Source: Marinicauda algicola (lineage in GTDB: Bacteria; Pseudomonadota; Alphaproteobacteria; Caulobacterales; Maricaulaceae). From it: DNA of 64,000 nucleotides. The notes beneath the pieces were generated by a model, which was not told the origin of the DNA, did not search any database, and worked only from the letters and a program-made list of their open reading frames with translations. Shown here piece by piece: positions 27,445 to 36,328 of the stretch (the stretch's first letter is position 1; the number at the start of each line of letters is the position of its first letter). The position numbers and the translations under genes were made by a program. Where the stretch lies: contig NZ_CP071057.1 of assembly GCF_017161425.1 (NCBI RefSeq), positions 124,001-188,000 of the forward strand. The letters are read 5' to 3'.

Positions 27445-27579
27445 CTAGGCGCTCAGGCGCTTGCGGCCGCGGGCGCGGCGGCGCGCGATGACCTGGCGGC
27501 CGGCCTTGGTCGCCATGCGCGCACGGAAACCGTGGCGGCGCTTGCGGACGAGTTTGGACGGTTGAAACGTACGTTTCAC
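27445..27579 (-). CDS. rpmH: Ribosomal protein bL34
   Basis: 44 residues, starting at a GTG: (M)[20 protein letters not shown] and ending [10 protein letters not shown]. This is the full canonical L34. GGAG lies nine bases before the GTG. It is first in the long operon rpmH-rnpA-yidC-engB-DUF1036-HAD-dapD. Confidence 0.97.
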   Translation of the reverse strand: MKRTFQPSKLVRKRRHGFRARMATKAGRQVIARRRARGRKRLSA

Positions 27580-27648
27580 GGCAGTGCTCCTTCGAGGAGT
27601 TGCGCGGGCAGGGTCGGTCCCTGACGCGCAGGCAAAAGCGAGGCGCGG

Positions 27649-27677
27649 GTGATACGGGCCGGCACCGCTCCTGTCAA
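27649..27677 (-). promoter_or_regulatory. Predicted sigma-70 promoter of the rpmH operon
   Basis: Minus strand: -35 TTGACA (27672-27677), 17-base spacer, -10 TATCAC (27649-27654). Predicted start near 27642, leaving a leader of about 60 bases before the rpmH GTG. The rest of 27580-27809 shows no other gene. Confidence 0.65.
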
Positions 27678-27809
27678 GGCGCGCGCGCGGACGCTTCTCA
27701 CTCCCGCCGACCTCTCACGCAGTCGTGAGCGCGGGGTTCCGCCTCGTGACGTGAGGGTCGGCTTCTGTCCATTATATACCGGCGCCAGACAACGAAGAAG
27801 GCCGAAATC

Positions 27810-28580
27810 ATGACCGAGACCGACGCCCGCGAGGGCCAGCGCCGCACGCCCTCCCTGTTGCGCCGGCTCATCCCCTTCATCCTGATCGCGATCGGCTTCG
27901 CCATCGCCTGGGCCTCGGGGGTGTTCTCCGAGGAGGGACGCGCCGGCATCGCCGCCTTCATCCGCGGGCTCGACGCGACGGTGGAGGACCATTTCTGGCT
28001 CGCCGCCGGCCTCTATCTCGTGTTCTACGCGCTGGCCGTCTCGGTCTCGGTGCCCGGCGCGCTTTGGTTCACGATCGGGGCGGGCTTCCTGTTCGGCCAG
28101 TGGGTCGGTACCGGCGTCGCCCTCCTCGGCGCGACCGCGGGGGCGAGCATCATCTTCCTGATCACCCGCTATGCGCTCGCCGACTGGGCGCGCGAGAAAT
28201 TCTCCGGCCGGATCGAGAAGCTCCGGGCCGGCTTCGAGGCGGACGCGCTGAACTACGTCATCCTGCTGCGCCTCATCCCGGTCTTCCCCTTCTTCGTGCT
28301 CAATGTCGGCATGGCGCTCCTGTCCATCCCGCTGCGCGCCTTCGTGCTGGGCAGCCTCGTCGGCATGATCCCGGGCGCCTTCGTCTATGCGAGCTTCGGG
28401 GCGGGCGGCCAGCGCGCGCTCGAACAGCTCGCCGCCGACGAGACCCCCGGACTGAGCGATCTGCTCAATCCACCCCTGCTCGCCGCGATGGCGGGGCTCG
28501 CGGTGCTGGCGGTGGTTCCGGTGATCGTGAAGCGCGTACGCGGCGGCGTTCCCGGCGAAAAGACGGAGACCGGATCATGA
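27810..28580 (+). CDS. TVP38/TMEM64 (VTT-domain) membrane protein
   Basis: 256 residues with about six hydrophobic segments. The VTT/SNARE-associated core is seen in PGALWFTIGAGFLFGQWVGT, GATAGASIIFLITRYALADW and LRLIPVFPFFVLNVGMAL. Family members are DedA-like and are thought to move lipids between leaflets or support envelope homeostasis. Its stop overlaps the start of the next gene (ATGA at 28577-28580), so the two are co-translated. Such proteins are often fused or coupled to this type of reductase. Confidence 0.88.
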   Translation: MTETDAREGQRRTPSLLRRLIPFILIAIGFAIAWASGVFSEEGRAGIAAFIRGLDATVEDHFWLAAGLYLVFYALAVSVSVPGALWFTIGAGFLFGQWVGTGVALLGATAGASIIFLITRYALADWAREKFSGRIEKLRAGFEADALNYVILLRLIPVFPFFVLNVGMALLSIPLRAFVLGSLVGMIPGAFVYASFGAGGQRALEQLAADETPGLSDLLNPPLLAAMAGLAVLAVVPVIVKRVRGGVPGEKTETGS

Positions 28581-29998
28581 GCCGGGAAAGGATCAGCTGC
28601 GATCTCTGCGTCATCGGGGCGGGCGCGGCCGGCCTCGTCAGCGCCAGCGGCGCGGCCATGCTCGGGCGCAAGGTCGTCCTGTTCGAGAAGGGCCGCATGG
28701 GCGGGGACTGCCTGAATTACGGCTGCGTGCCCTCCAAGGCCCTGCTCACCGCCGCGCACACCGCCCACACCGTGCGCACCGCCGGCCGGCTCGGGGTGAA
28801 GACGGCCGGGCCGGAGATCGATTTTCCCGCCGTGCGCAGGCATATCGAGCGCGCGATCGCGGCGATCCATCCCAACGACTCCCAGGAGCGCTTCGAGGGC
28901 ATGGGGGTGAAGGTGATCCGCGAGCACGCCCGCTTCGTCGACGACAGGACCGTGCACTCGGACGGCTACACGGTGCGCGCGAAACGCTTCGTGATCGCGA
29001 CGGGGACAAGGGCACGCATCCCCCCTGTGGAAGGCATCGAGCATGTCCCCTACCTCACCAACGAGACGATCTGGGACGTGGAGGCGCTTCCCGCCCACCT
29101 CCTGATCCTGGGGGGCGGACCGATCGGCTGCGAGCTCGGACAGGCGTTCGCGCGGCTCGGCTCGAGAGTGACGATCGTCGAGGCGAAGCGCCTTCTCGGG
29201 CGCATGGACCCGGACCATGTCGAAACCGTGCGCGCGGCGCTCCTCGAGGACGGGGTGGAGATCGTGGAGGGCGAGTTCGCGGCGAAGGCGGAAAAGACCG
29301 CCTCCGGCATCGCGCTCACCCTGGAGACCGGGCGTCGCATCGAAGCCTCCCACCTGCTCGCCGCCATCGGCCGGGTGGCGATCACGGACGGCCTGGGTCT
29401 CGAGGCGGCGGGCATCGCCGCGGACGAGAGCGGCATCCATTGCGACGACAGGCTGCGCACGGCGAACCGGCGCGTCTATGCCGCCGGCGACATCGCGGGC
29501 AAGGGCCAGCTGACGCACCTGGCCGGCTGGCACGGCTCGGTGATCGTGCGCAATCTCTATTTCGGCCTGCCGACGAAGCAGTCCTCGGCCGCCATTCCCG
29601 CCGCGGTCTATACCGATCCCCCGCTCGCCATGGTCGGCATGACCGAGGACCAGGCCCGCAGCACCCGCGGGGAGCGGGTGCGCACGGCCAGCTGGTCGTT
29701 CCAGGACAATGACCGCGCCATCGCGGAAGGGCGCACCGAGGGCGGGGTGAAGATCGTGACCGACAAGGACGGCACCCTGCTCGGCGCCTCGGCGGTCGGC
29801 GAGCGCGCCGACGATCTCGTCCAGATGCTGTCCCTGCCCGTGCAGAAGCGGGCGAAGATCCGCGACCTCACCGAGCCGGTCGCGCCCTATCCCACGCGCG
29901 GGGAGATATGGAAGCGCGCCGCCGGTTCGTATTTCGAGCCCGTCGTGTTCGGACGCTTCGCGAAAATGTGGGCGAGCCTCCTCTCGCGCTTTCATTAG
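28577..29998 (+). CDS. FAD-dependent pyridine nucleotide-disulfide oxidoreductase
   Basis: 473 residues of the mercuric reductase / dihydrolipoamide dehydrogenase class. FAD-binding CVIGAGAAGLVSA at the start, the redox disulfide GGDCLNYGCVPSKAL (CxxxxC), a second NAD(P) Rossmann motif LGGGPIGCELGQAF and the FAD motif RVYAAGDIAG are present. The usual C-terminal HxxxxE catalytic pair of lipoamide dehydrogenase is not obvious, so the acceptor is unknown. Translationally coupled to the VTT protein gene. Confidence 0.88.
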   Translation: MSRERISCDLCVIGAGAAGLVSASGAAMLGRKVVLFEKGRMGGDCLNYGCVPSKALLTAAHTAHTVRTAGRLGVKTAGPEIDFPAVRRHIERAIAAIHPNDSQERFEGMGVKVIREHARFVDDRTVHSDGYTVRAKRFVIATGTRARIPPVEGIEHVPYLTNETIWDVEALPAHLLILGGGPIGCELGQAFARLGSRVTIVEAKRLLGRMDPDHVETVRAALLEDGVEIVEGEFAAKAEKTASGIALTLETGRRIEASHLLAAIGRVAITDGLGLEAAGIAADESGIHCDDRLRTANRRVYAAGDIAGKGQLTHLAGWHGSVIVRNLYFGLPTKQSSAAIPAAVYTDPPLAMVGMTEDQARSTRGERVRTASWSFQDNDRAIAEGRTEGGVKIVTDKDGTLLGASAVGERADDLVQMLSLPVQKRAKIRDLTEPVAPYPTRGEIWKRAAGSYFEPVVFGRFAKMWASLLSRFH

Positions 29999-30018
29999 CC
30001 TCGGCTAGACTGGGGCAC

Positions 30019-31464
30019 ATGACGGACTCGGCCAGAGAGCTTCCCGCTTCACCCCGGCGCGCGCGTATCGGCGCCGCGCTCACGGGTCTGCGCCGGGCGG
30101 CGACCTCGCTGCCGGGCAAGCTGCTGGGGCTCGCCGTGGCCTTCGTCATGCTCGCCGAGGTGCTGATCTTCCTGCCCTCGGCGGCCGCCTTCCGCAATGA
30201 ATGGCTGCGCGACCGGGCCGAGGCCGCCCATCTCGCCGCGCTCGCGGCGGAGGCCGCGCCGGGCGCGATGCCCAGCGAGGAGGCCGTGCGCGAGCTGCTC
30301 GCCGGCGCCGATGTCGTCGCGGTCGGCCGGGTCTATGACGGGGTGAACGAACTCGTGCTCGGCGGCAGGGTGAGCGGCGAACTCGTCAAGGCCGACCTCA
30401 CCGGCACCTCGCTTCTGGAAAGCATGATCGCGGCCTGCGACACCCTGTTCGCCCCGCCCGGGCGCTACATCAATATCTGGGCCGAGCCGCAGACCCGCCC
30501 GAACGAGCGCATGTCCGTCATCGTGCGCGAGGATCCGCTGCGCGATGCGCTGATCGACTTCTCGATCCGCATCTTCTGGCTGTCGATCTTCATCTCGCTG
30601 GTGACCGGCGGGCTGATCTATCTCTCGCTCCTCTTCATCCTGGTGCGCCCGATGCGCCGGCTCGCGCGCGCCATGACCGCGTTCCAGGAGGACCCCTCCG
30701 ACCTGACCCGGATGGTCGAGCCCTCGAGGCGCGCCGACGAGATCGGCGAGGCCGAGCGCGCGCTCGCCGCCATGCAGGCCGACGTGCGCGCCGCCTTCCG
30801 CAGCAAGGAACGCCTGGCCACGCTCGGCAGTGCGGTCGCCAAGATCAATCACGATCTGAGGAACGTGCTCTCCAGCGCCCAGCTCATCTCCGACCGGCTC
30901 GCCATGAGCAGCGACGAACGCGTCGCGGCCATGGGATCGCGCCTGGTTCGCGCCATCGACCGCGGGGTGCGCCTGTGCGCCGAGACGCTCGAATACGGCA
31001 GGTCGCGCGAGCACGATCCCCATTTCGAGACCGTCACCCTGAGGGACGCGCTCGACGACGCGGCGGGCGATGCCTTCGCCTCGGTGGGTGCCGCCGAATG
31101 GATCAACGCGGTGGAGGAGGGCCTCACCGTGCGCGCCGATCCCGACCACCTGCACCGCATCTTCCTCAACCTGTTCCGCAACGCGGTCCAGGCTATGGAG
31201 ACGAGCGAGACGCGCAGCCTCTCGGTCGGCGCCGCCATCGAGGAGGAGACGGTGCGCGTCCGCGTCGCCGACACCGGCCCCGGCATCCCCGAGCGCGTGC
31301 AGAAAACCCTCTTCGCCCCCTTTGCCGTGACCGGCAACCGCAACGGCACGGGCCTCGGACTCTCCATCGCGAAGGAACTCGCCCATACCCTCGGCGGCGA
31401 GGTGCGCCTGGTGGAGACGGGCGAGGGGGGAACCGTGTTCGAGGTGGTGCTGAAGGCGGGGTGA
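30019..31464 (+). CDS. Membrane sensor histidine kinase with HAMP domain
   Basis: 481 residues. The first helix (about 33-58) and second (about 185-208) bracket a periplasmic sensor of roughly 125 residues. A HAMP domain follows (LVRPMRRLARAMTAF), then the phospho-acceptor helix AKINHDLRNVLSSAQL and an ATPase domain with NLFRNAVQAM, ADTGPGIPE and GTGLGLSIAKEL. It is the last gene of a three-gene run with the VTT protein and the reductase. No response-regulator gene is adjacent, so the partner is unknown. Confidence 0.9.
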   Translation: MTDSARELPASPRRARIGAALTGLRRAATSLPGKLLGLAVAFVMLAEVLIFLPSAAAFRNEWLRDRAEAAHLAALAAEAAPGAMPSEEAVRELLAGADVVAVGRVYDGVNELVLGGRVSGELVKADLTGTSLLESMIAACDTLFAPPGRYINIWAEPQTRPNERMSVIVREDPLRDALIDFSIRIFWLSIFISLVTGGLIYLSLLFILVRPMRRLARAMTAFQEDPSDLTRMVEPSRRADEIGEAERALAAMQADVRAAFRSKERLATLGSAVAKINHDLRNVLSSAQLISDRLAMSSDERVAAMGSRLVRAIDRGVRLCAETLEYGRSREHDPHFETVTLRDALDDAAGDAFASVGAAEWINAVEEGLTVRADPDHLHRIFLNLFRNAVQAMETSETRSLSVGAAIEEETVRVRVADTGPGIPERVQKTLFAPFAVTGNRNGTGLGLSIAKELAHTLGGEVRLVETGEGGTVFEVVLKAG

Positions 31465-31467
31465 GCG

Positions 31468-33225
31468 CTACTCCTCCAGCGCCGCCTCTCCCAGCCCCAG
31501 AGCGGCGCCGTCGCGGCGCGGGTCTGCGGCGCCGACATAGCCGCCGTCGCTGACGCGCACGATGTGGATGCCGGAATTCTCGCCGCGGCCGGCCTCGATG
31601 GCGTGGCCCATCTCGCGCAGGTCCTCGAGCAGGGTCTCGTCGAAGCCTGTCTCGATCGCCACGCTGTCGCCGCGCGCCACGACATTGGGCAGGGATGCGG
31701 CCTGGCCGGGGGTGAGGCCCCAGTCGAGCATGGCGACGAGGGACTTGGCGGTGTAGGCGATGATCGAATTGCCGCCCGGAGAGCCGGTGGCGAGCAGGAA
31801 TTCGCCTTCGGGATCGAGCACGATGGTGGGGGACATGGACGAGCGCGGCCGCTTGCCCGGCGCCGGCGCGTTGGGACGCAGGTTCCCCGCCTCGTCGCGC
31901 GGGGCGAAGGCGAAGTCGGTCATCTGGTTGTTCAGGAAGAAGCCGTGCGGCGTCATGCGGGTGTTGCCGAAGGCGCTCTCGACCGTGGTGGTCATGGAGA
32001 CGACGTCGCCCTCGGTGTCCACGATCGTGAAATGGCTGGTGCCCGGCGCATCGTCCGAGGCGTCTTCCGGGGCCTGCGGCGCGCCCGGTGGGGTGCCAGC
32101 GCTGACGCTTTCCATCGCGCGGTCCATGGCGATGAGCCGGGCGCGCTCGTTCAGATAGGCCTCGTCGAGCAGGCCTTGCGTGGGCACGTCGGCATAAGCG
32201 GGATCGCCGACATAGCGGTCGCGGTCGGCATAGGCGAGCCGGCTCGCCTCGATGAAGAGATGCCAGCCCGTCGCCGTGTCCGGTCCGTAGGCGGCCATGT
32301 CGAAGTTTTCCAGCATCGCCATGATGGCTCCGACCGCGACGCCGCCCGAGGCCGGCGGCGGGGCCGAGCAGATCCGGACATCGCGATAGGGCGTGCACAG
32401 CGCCTCGCGTTTCAACGGCTCGTAGCTTTCGAGGTCTTCGAGCGTGATGAGGCCGGGCAGGGGCTCCTCGCGCGCGGTTTCCACGATGCCCTGCGCGATC
32501 TCGCCCGTGTAGAAATTGCGCCAGTCCTGCGCGACCAGGCGCATCGCCTGCGCATAGGCCGGGTTGGTCAGCACCGTGCCGGTCTCGACCGCCTCGCCCG
32601 CGTCGGTGAACAGGTATTGCGCGCTCGGTCCCCGCTCGTCGATCGCGGTGTAGTCCGCGACGCGCCCAGCCAGCTGGGACAGGCGCGGCGGCACGGCGAA
32701 GCCCTCCTCGGCGAGACGCTCTGCATCGGCAAAGCCCTCCGCCCAGGGCCGCATGCCGTGCTCCTCGTGCGCCATCGCCAGCATGGCGATCACGCCCGGC
32801 ACCCCGGTCGAGCGGCCCGACTGCCACGCGGTCATGAAGGAGAGCGGCTCGCCCGCCTCGTCCAGGAAAAGCGTCTCGGTGATGCCCGCCGGCGCGGTCT
32901 CGCGCCCGTCATAGACGGTTAGGGTCTGCGTCTGCGCGTCGTAATGGACCATGAAGGCACCGCCGCCGATGCCCGAACTCTGCGGCTCGACGAGGCCGAG
33001 CACGGCCTGCACCGCGATCGCGGCATCCACCGCGCCGCCCCCGGAACGGATCGCGTCGAGCCCGGCCTCCACGGCCAGGGGATGGGCTGCGGCGATCATC
33101 GCCTCGCGCCGCTCCTCTGCCCCGACCAGCGTGTCGTCGGGCGGGGAGACCGCGTCCTGCCCCGCGAACTCGCAGGCCGCGAGGCCCGCGATCAGGGGCA
33201 GGGCGAAAAGGGAGAGCATCCGCAT
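31468..33225 (-). CDS. ggt: Gamma-glutamyltransferase (Ntn hydrolase), lipoprotein-like
   Basis: 585 residues. GGT cleaves and transfers the gamma-glutamyl group of glutathione and related compounds in the periplasm. The autocleavage nucleophile is the Thr of TSHFTIVDTEGDVVS. EPQSSGIGGGAFMVH and RSSMSPTIVLDPEGE are conserved. The N-terminus (MRMLSLFALPLIAGLAAC) is a lipoprotein signal with lipobox GLAAC, so the enzyme is probably membrane-tethered. Its stop lies three bases from the convergent kinase stop. Confidence 0.93.
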   Translation of the reverse strand: MRMLSLFALPLIAGLAACEFAGQDAVSPPDDTLVGAEERREAMIAAAHPLAVEAGLDAIRSGGGAVDAAIAVQAVLGLVEPQSSGIGGGAFMVHYDAQTQTLTVYDGRETAPAGITETLFLDEAGEPLSFMTAWQSGRSTGVPGVIAMLAMAHEEHGMRPWAEGFADAERLAEEGFAVPPRLSQLAGRVADYTAIDERGPSAQYLFTDAGEAVETGTVLTNPAYAQAMRLVAQDWRNFYTGEIAQGIVETAREEPLPGLITLEDLESYEPLKREALCTPYRDVRICSAPPPASGGVAVGAIMAMLENFDMAAYGPDTATGWHLFIEASRLAYADRDRYVGDPAYADVPTQGLLDEAYLNERARLIAMDRAMESVSAGTPPGAPQAPEDASDDAPGTSHFTIVDTEGDVVSMTTTVESAFGNTRMTPHGFFLNNQMTDFAFAPRDEAGNLRPNAPAPGKRPRSSMSPTIVLDPEGEFLLATGSPGGNSIIAYTAKSLVAMLDWGLTPGQAASLPNVVARGDSVAIETGFDETLLEDLREMGHAIEAGRGENSGIHIVRVSDGGYVGAADPRRDGAALGLGEAALEE

Positions 33226-33295
33226 CGATTTGGACCTTGCGCTTGAACCGTCAGCGCGCACCATAGCGCGCCATCGCCAGCAGGAAAGAGCGCGC

Positions 33296-34312
33296 ATGAC
33301 CACGCCCGGACCGCACAACGCCATTACCGACATAGACGGGCTCGAGGTCGGCCAGGCCCAGGACGCGCGGGCGAGGACCGGAGTCACGGTGCTGCATGCC
33401 CGGCGCCCGGTGAAGGCGGCGATCGACGTGCGCGGCGGCGGGCCGGGCACGCGCGAGAGCGATGCGCTCGCCCCCGGCGGGCTGGTCGGCGAGGTCGACG
33501 CGATCGTGCTGTCGGGCGGCTCGGTGTACGGGCTGGCGGCCGCCGACGGTGTGTGCGCGGCGCTGGGCGCGAAGGGGCGCGGCTTCGCCCTGGCGGACCT
33601 GCCCGGCGTGCCGGCCTCGCCCATCGTGCCGGCGGCGATCCTCTACGATCTCGCCAACGGAGGCGACAAGGCCTGGGGCGAACACCCGCCCTATCGCGCG
33701 CTGGGGGTCGAGGCCCTGAGCGCGGCGAGCGCCGGTGCGGTGCGGCTCGGCCGGGCCGGGGCTGGCTATGGCGCGCGCGCCGGGACGGATGCGGGCGGGA
33801 CGGGCAGCGCCAGCGCGATCACGCGCGACGGCTATGGCGTCGGCGCGCTGGTGTGCGTGAACAGCTTCGGCGCGGTGTGCATTCCCGGCACGGACGCGTT
33901 CTGGGCCCATCCCTTCGAGATCGACGGCGAGTTCGGCGGCGCCCGCCCGCCGGCGAATCACCGATTCGATCCGCAGGACTGGGGCGCGGCCAAGCTCGAT
34001 CCGAGGCCGGGCGGGAACACCACGATCGCCATCGTGGCAACCGACGCCGCACTGGATCGCGACGGGCTGAGGCGGCTCGCCGTGATGGCCCAGGACGGGC
34101 TCGCACGGGCGATCCGGCCGGTCCACTCTCCCTTCGACGGCGATGTCGTTTTCGCCGTCTCCACCGGCGCGAGGCCGCTCGCGGAGCCTGCCGCGCTCAC
34201 CATCGCGAGGCTTGGCGCGCTCGCCGCCGACACGCTGGCGCGCGCGGTCGCACGGGGGGTCTACGAGGCCGGCCGGCAGAGCGGTGAACCGGGCTCGGCC
34301 AGATCGTGTTGA
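33296..34312 (+). CDS. P1 (S58/DmpA) family aminopeptidase
   Basis: 338 residues. The P1 family self-processing fold is shown by NAITDIDGLEVGQA at the start, GVTVLHARRPVKAAIDVRGG, the VLSGGSVYGLAAADGV nucleotide-like loop and VGALVCVNSFGAV around the expected autocleavage site. Members release N-terminal amino acids or beta-amino acids from small peptides. GGAAAGAG precedes the ATG. Divergent from ggt by 70 bases, so the two peptide-degrading genes may share regulation. Confidence 0.85.
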   Translation: MTTPGPHNAITDIDGLEVGQAQDARARTGVTVLHARRPVKAAIDVRGGGPGTRESDALAPGGLVGEVDAIVLSGGSVYGLAAADGVCAALGAKGRGFALADLPGVPASPIVPAAILYDLANGGDKAWGEHPPYRALGVEALSAASAGAVRLGRAGAGYGARAGTDAGGTGSASAITRDGYGVGALVCVNSFGAVCIPGTDAFWAHPFEIDGEFGGARPPANHRFDPQDWGAAKLDPRPGGNTTIAIVATDAALDRDGLRRLAVMAQDGLARAIRPVHSPFDGDVVFAVSTGARPLAEPAALTIARLGALAADTLARAVARGVYEAGRQSGEPGSARSC

Positions 34313-34348
34313 CACGGTAATGTCCCAAGTAAATCTGGAGGATGGCCG

Positions 34349-34531
34349 ATGCTACGCTGGGCGCTTCCCAGCCTTGCACTGGCACTGGTCGCCGGTGTCT
34401 TCGGCTTTTCCGGCCGGGCCGGAGACTTCGCCCCCCTTGTTCAGGCTGTGTTTTTCATTGCGCTCGTGCTAACGGTGGCGCTGCTGCTCGCACGGCTGGT
34501 CCGCGGACCGCGCGTGTCCGGGCGGCGCTGA
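34349..34531 (+). CDS. DUF1328 small membrane protein, 60 aa
   Basis: Two hydrophobic helices cover most of the protein, with the DUF1328 pattern MLRWALPSLALALVAGVFGF at the start and an FFIALVLTVALLLARL helix after it. GGAGG precedes the ATG. These tiny proteins are widespread and often stress-induced in proteobacteria; function unknown. Confidence 0.8.
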   Translation: MLRWALPSLALALVAGVFGFSGRAGDFAPLVQAVFFIALVLTVALLLARLVRGPRVSGRR

Positions 34532-34570
34532 GACGAAACACGGGACCAATTGGCAGATCAGGGGGTGAAC

Positions 34571-34909
34571 ATGATTTCACGTTTTGCGCTTCTTGCGGCC
34601 TTGACGGGGGCGGTCGCCCTCGCGGCGTGCGCCGAGCCGGAAACCGAGGCCGGCGAGGAACTCGAAGACGCCGCGGCCGACATGGAAGCGGCGGGAGAGG
34701 ACGTCCAGGACGCCATGGACGCGGCGGCCGAGGACGAGGGTACGTTCGAAGAGGCCGGCGAGAATCTCGACGAGATGGTCGAAGAGGTCCAGGACGCTGC
34801 CGAGGAAGCCGCCGAGGAGCTTTCCGAAGGCGAGGCCGAAGCCGGCGCCGAGGCCGAAGCCGGCACCGAGGGCGAGCCCGGGACCGACGAGGAAGCGCCC
34901 GGCGAATAG
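34571..34909 (+). CDS. Highly acidic lipoprotein, 112 aa
   Basis: The signal peptide ends in the lipobox ALAAC, so Cys20 should be lipidated. The mature part is almost entirely Glu, Asp, Ala and Gly with repeated units such as AGEDVQDAMDAAAEDE and AGENLDEMVEEVQDAAEE, predicting a long helix. The repeated AGExxxx unit resembles the entericidin-like peptide encoded convergently just downstream. No named family beyond that resemblance. Confidence 0.75.
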   Translation: MISRFALLAALTGAVALAACAEPETEAGEELEDAAADMEAAGEDVQDAMDAAAEDEGTFEEAGENLDEMVEEVQDAAEEAAEELSEGEAEAGAEAEAGTEGEPGTDEEAPGE

Positions 34910-34956
34910 CCGCGGCGCCGACCGTCTGCGCCGCAGACCCCCGGCCCAACAGCATC

Positions 34957-34987
34957 CGCCCCGCCCGGGATGAGCCCGGGCGGGGCG
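34957..34987. terminator. Bidirectional hairpin between convergent lipoprotein genes
   Basis: Perfect 13-base-pair stem CGCCCCGCCCGGG/CCCGGGCGGGGCG with a five-base loop. No long T-run follows on either side, but its position between two convergent genes fits a shared terminator. Confidence 0.6.
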
Positions 34988-35024
34988 TGCTGCGTTGCGG
35001 CGTGCGGCCGGGAGCTCTCTCGGG

Positions 35025-35156
35025 CTAGCCCTCCGCCGCCTCTTCGATTCCCTCTCCGGCTTGCTCGATGTCTTCTCCGGCGCCTGCGACCGTGTTGCAG
35101 CCGGCAAGGCCGGCGAGAAGAAACAGGCTTGCGAGAGCCCAGGTGAAACGCGACAT
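35025..35156 (-). CDS. Entericidin A/B-like lipoprotein, 43 aa
   Basis: MSRFTWALASLFLLAGLAGC is a lipoprotein signal ending in LAGC, followed by NTVAGAGEDIEQAGEGIEEA. This NTxxGxGxDIxxxGxxI pattern is the hallmark of entericidin lipoproteins, which in enterobacteria act in stationary-phase lysis or its antidote. AAGGAGG stands just before the ATG. Convergent with the acidic lipoprotein gene. Confidence 0.85.
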   Translation of the reverse strand: MSRFTWALASLFLLAGLAGCNTVAGAGEDIEQAGEGIEEAAEG

Positions 35157-35353
35157 GTCGTGCCTCCTTCAGGTGCGTCACGCGGGAAGAACGCGCGAGC
35201 GCGCGCCCGGTTGCAGGCCGGCCCGGGAGCGACGGGCGGGCCGGCTGCATTGAGATGCACAAACCCCGCCTCGCCCGCTTGCCAGCCCGCCGGGGCGTGT
35301 ATAAGTTCCGCGCCCTGTCGCCGAACCCACTTTCGGGCCGCGGCGGACGGCAG

Positions 35354-35430
35354 GCGCCGGTAGCTCAGCTGGATAGAGCACCAGACTACGAATCTGGGGG
35401 TCGGGAGTTCGAATCTTCCCCGGCGCGCCA
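35354..35430 (+). tRNA. tRNA-Arg (anticodon ACG)
   Basis: A complete 77-base cloverleaf. Acceptor arms GCGCCGG and CCGGCGC pair, the D arm is GCTC...GAGC, the anticodon stem CCAGA/TCTGG holds loop CTACGAA, and the T arm carries TTCGAAT. The discriminator is G and CCA is encoded. ACG (read as ICG after editing) decodes CGN arginine codons. Confidence 0.97.
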
Positions 35431-35611
35431 TTTCCAATTCATCATGACAACGCAGGTCCGTCCTGGCAGCGATTTCGTCGCGACCGCTGTCCTTCTCGAG
35501 AGTCCGTCCGAGCCGGACGAGGTCGGACCTTGCCCGACTTTGAACTGGAAGACGGGAACTCGTCGATTGCAGCCCTGTGGCTCGGTGAAGCGCAACGCTC
35601 GACCGCCATAA

Positions 35612-35647
35612 TTGACAAATCCTCATTTTTGAGATTTTCTCATTTTT
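35612..35647 (+). promoter_or_regulatory. TetR-gene promoter with overlapping operator palindromes
   Basis: TTGACA (35612-35617) is followed by two overlapping inverted repeats, CTCATTTTTGAG (35622-35633) and TGAGATTTTCTCA (35630-35642), right up to the ATG at 35648. CTCATTTTT occurs twice as a direct repeat. There is no ribosome binding site, so the transcript may be leaderless. This fits autorepression by the TetR protein. Confidence 0.5.
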
Positions 35648-36328
35648 ATGATGACCGCTTCACCCCCTGCCGGAACGAGCAAGCGCGGCCGCACGCTGGA
35701 TTCCCTGCTGGTGGCCCTGCAGTCGCTTCTTCTGGAGCGGGGCGCGGGCGCATTTTCCATCAGTGACGTGTCCGAACGTGCGGGCGTGGCGCAAGGCACG
35801 TTCTACAACTACGCCAGCAGCCTCGAGGAACTCGTCGACGCGTTGGCGATCCTTGTTTCGGCGTCGATGGCGGCGCTTGGGCGCAACGCACCTTCGGCGG
35901 AGATAGATCCGGTCGCGGCTTTTGTGTTCAAGACGCGCCACACGCTTTCGCTTCCCGCCTGCGCGCCAGACTACGGGCGTTTGCTTTTCGACGCTGGCCT
36001 TCCGGTCGATCGCTTCCTGTCGGGGCTTCGCCAGGATCTACAAGCCGACCTTCGCGTCGGCTCTCAACTCGGGGTCTTCAAGACGGAGGACCCTGAGCTT
36101 TCAGCCAGCTTTGTTGCCGGCTGCATGCTGGGGGTCGGTCTGGACCTGCATCGCGAGAGACTGCCGAAGTCGGCAATCCAGGCAACGATCACAGAATTGC
36201 TGGTGATGCTCGGGGTTCCACGCACCGTCGCACAGCGCGCTGCCTCGGAGCGAATGCGCTTTCATGCTCCACCGGCATTGCCTCTGCGCTGGCTCTCCCT
36301 GGCATCGAGCGAGGGAACGAGGCCATGA
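35648..36328 (+). CDS. TetR-family transcriptional regulator
   Basis: 226 residues. The N-terminal helix-turn-helix FSISDVSERAGVAQGTFYNY is a textbook TetR DNA-binding domain; the C-terminal half is helical and ligand-binding. It is first in an operon with a FAD oxidoreductase and a DAPG-hydrolase-like enzyme; its stop overlaps the next start (ATGA). It most likely represses this operon until the aromatic substrate appears. Two adjacent ATGs are possible starts. Confidence 0.88.
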   Translation: MMTASPPAGTSKRGRTLDSLLVALQSLLLERGAGAFSISDVSERAGVAQGTFYNYASSLEELVDALAILVSASMAALGRNAPSAEIDPVAAFVFKTRHTLSLPACAPDYGRLLFDAGLPVDRFLSGLRQDLQADLRVGSQLGVFKTEDPELSASFVAGCMLGVGLDLHRERLPKSAIQATITELLVMLGVPRTVAQRAASERMRFHAPPALPLRWLSLASSEGTRP

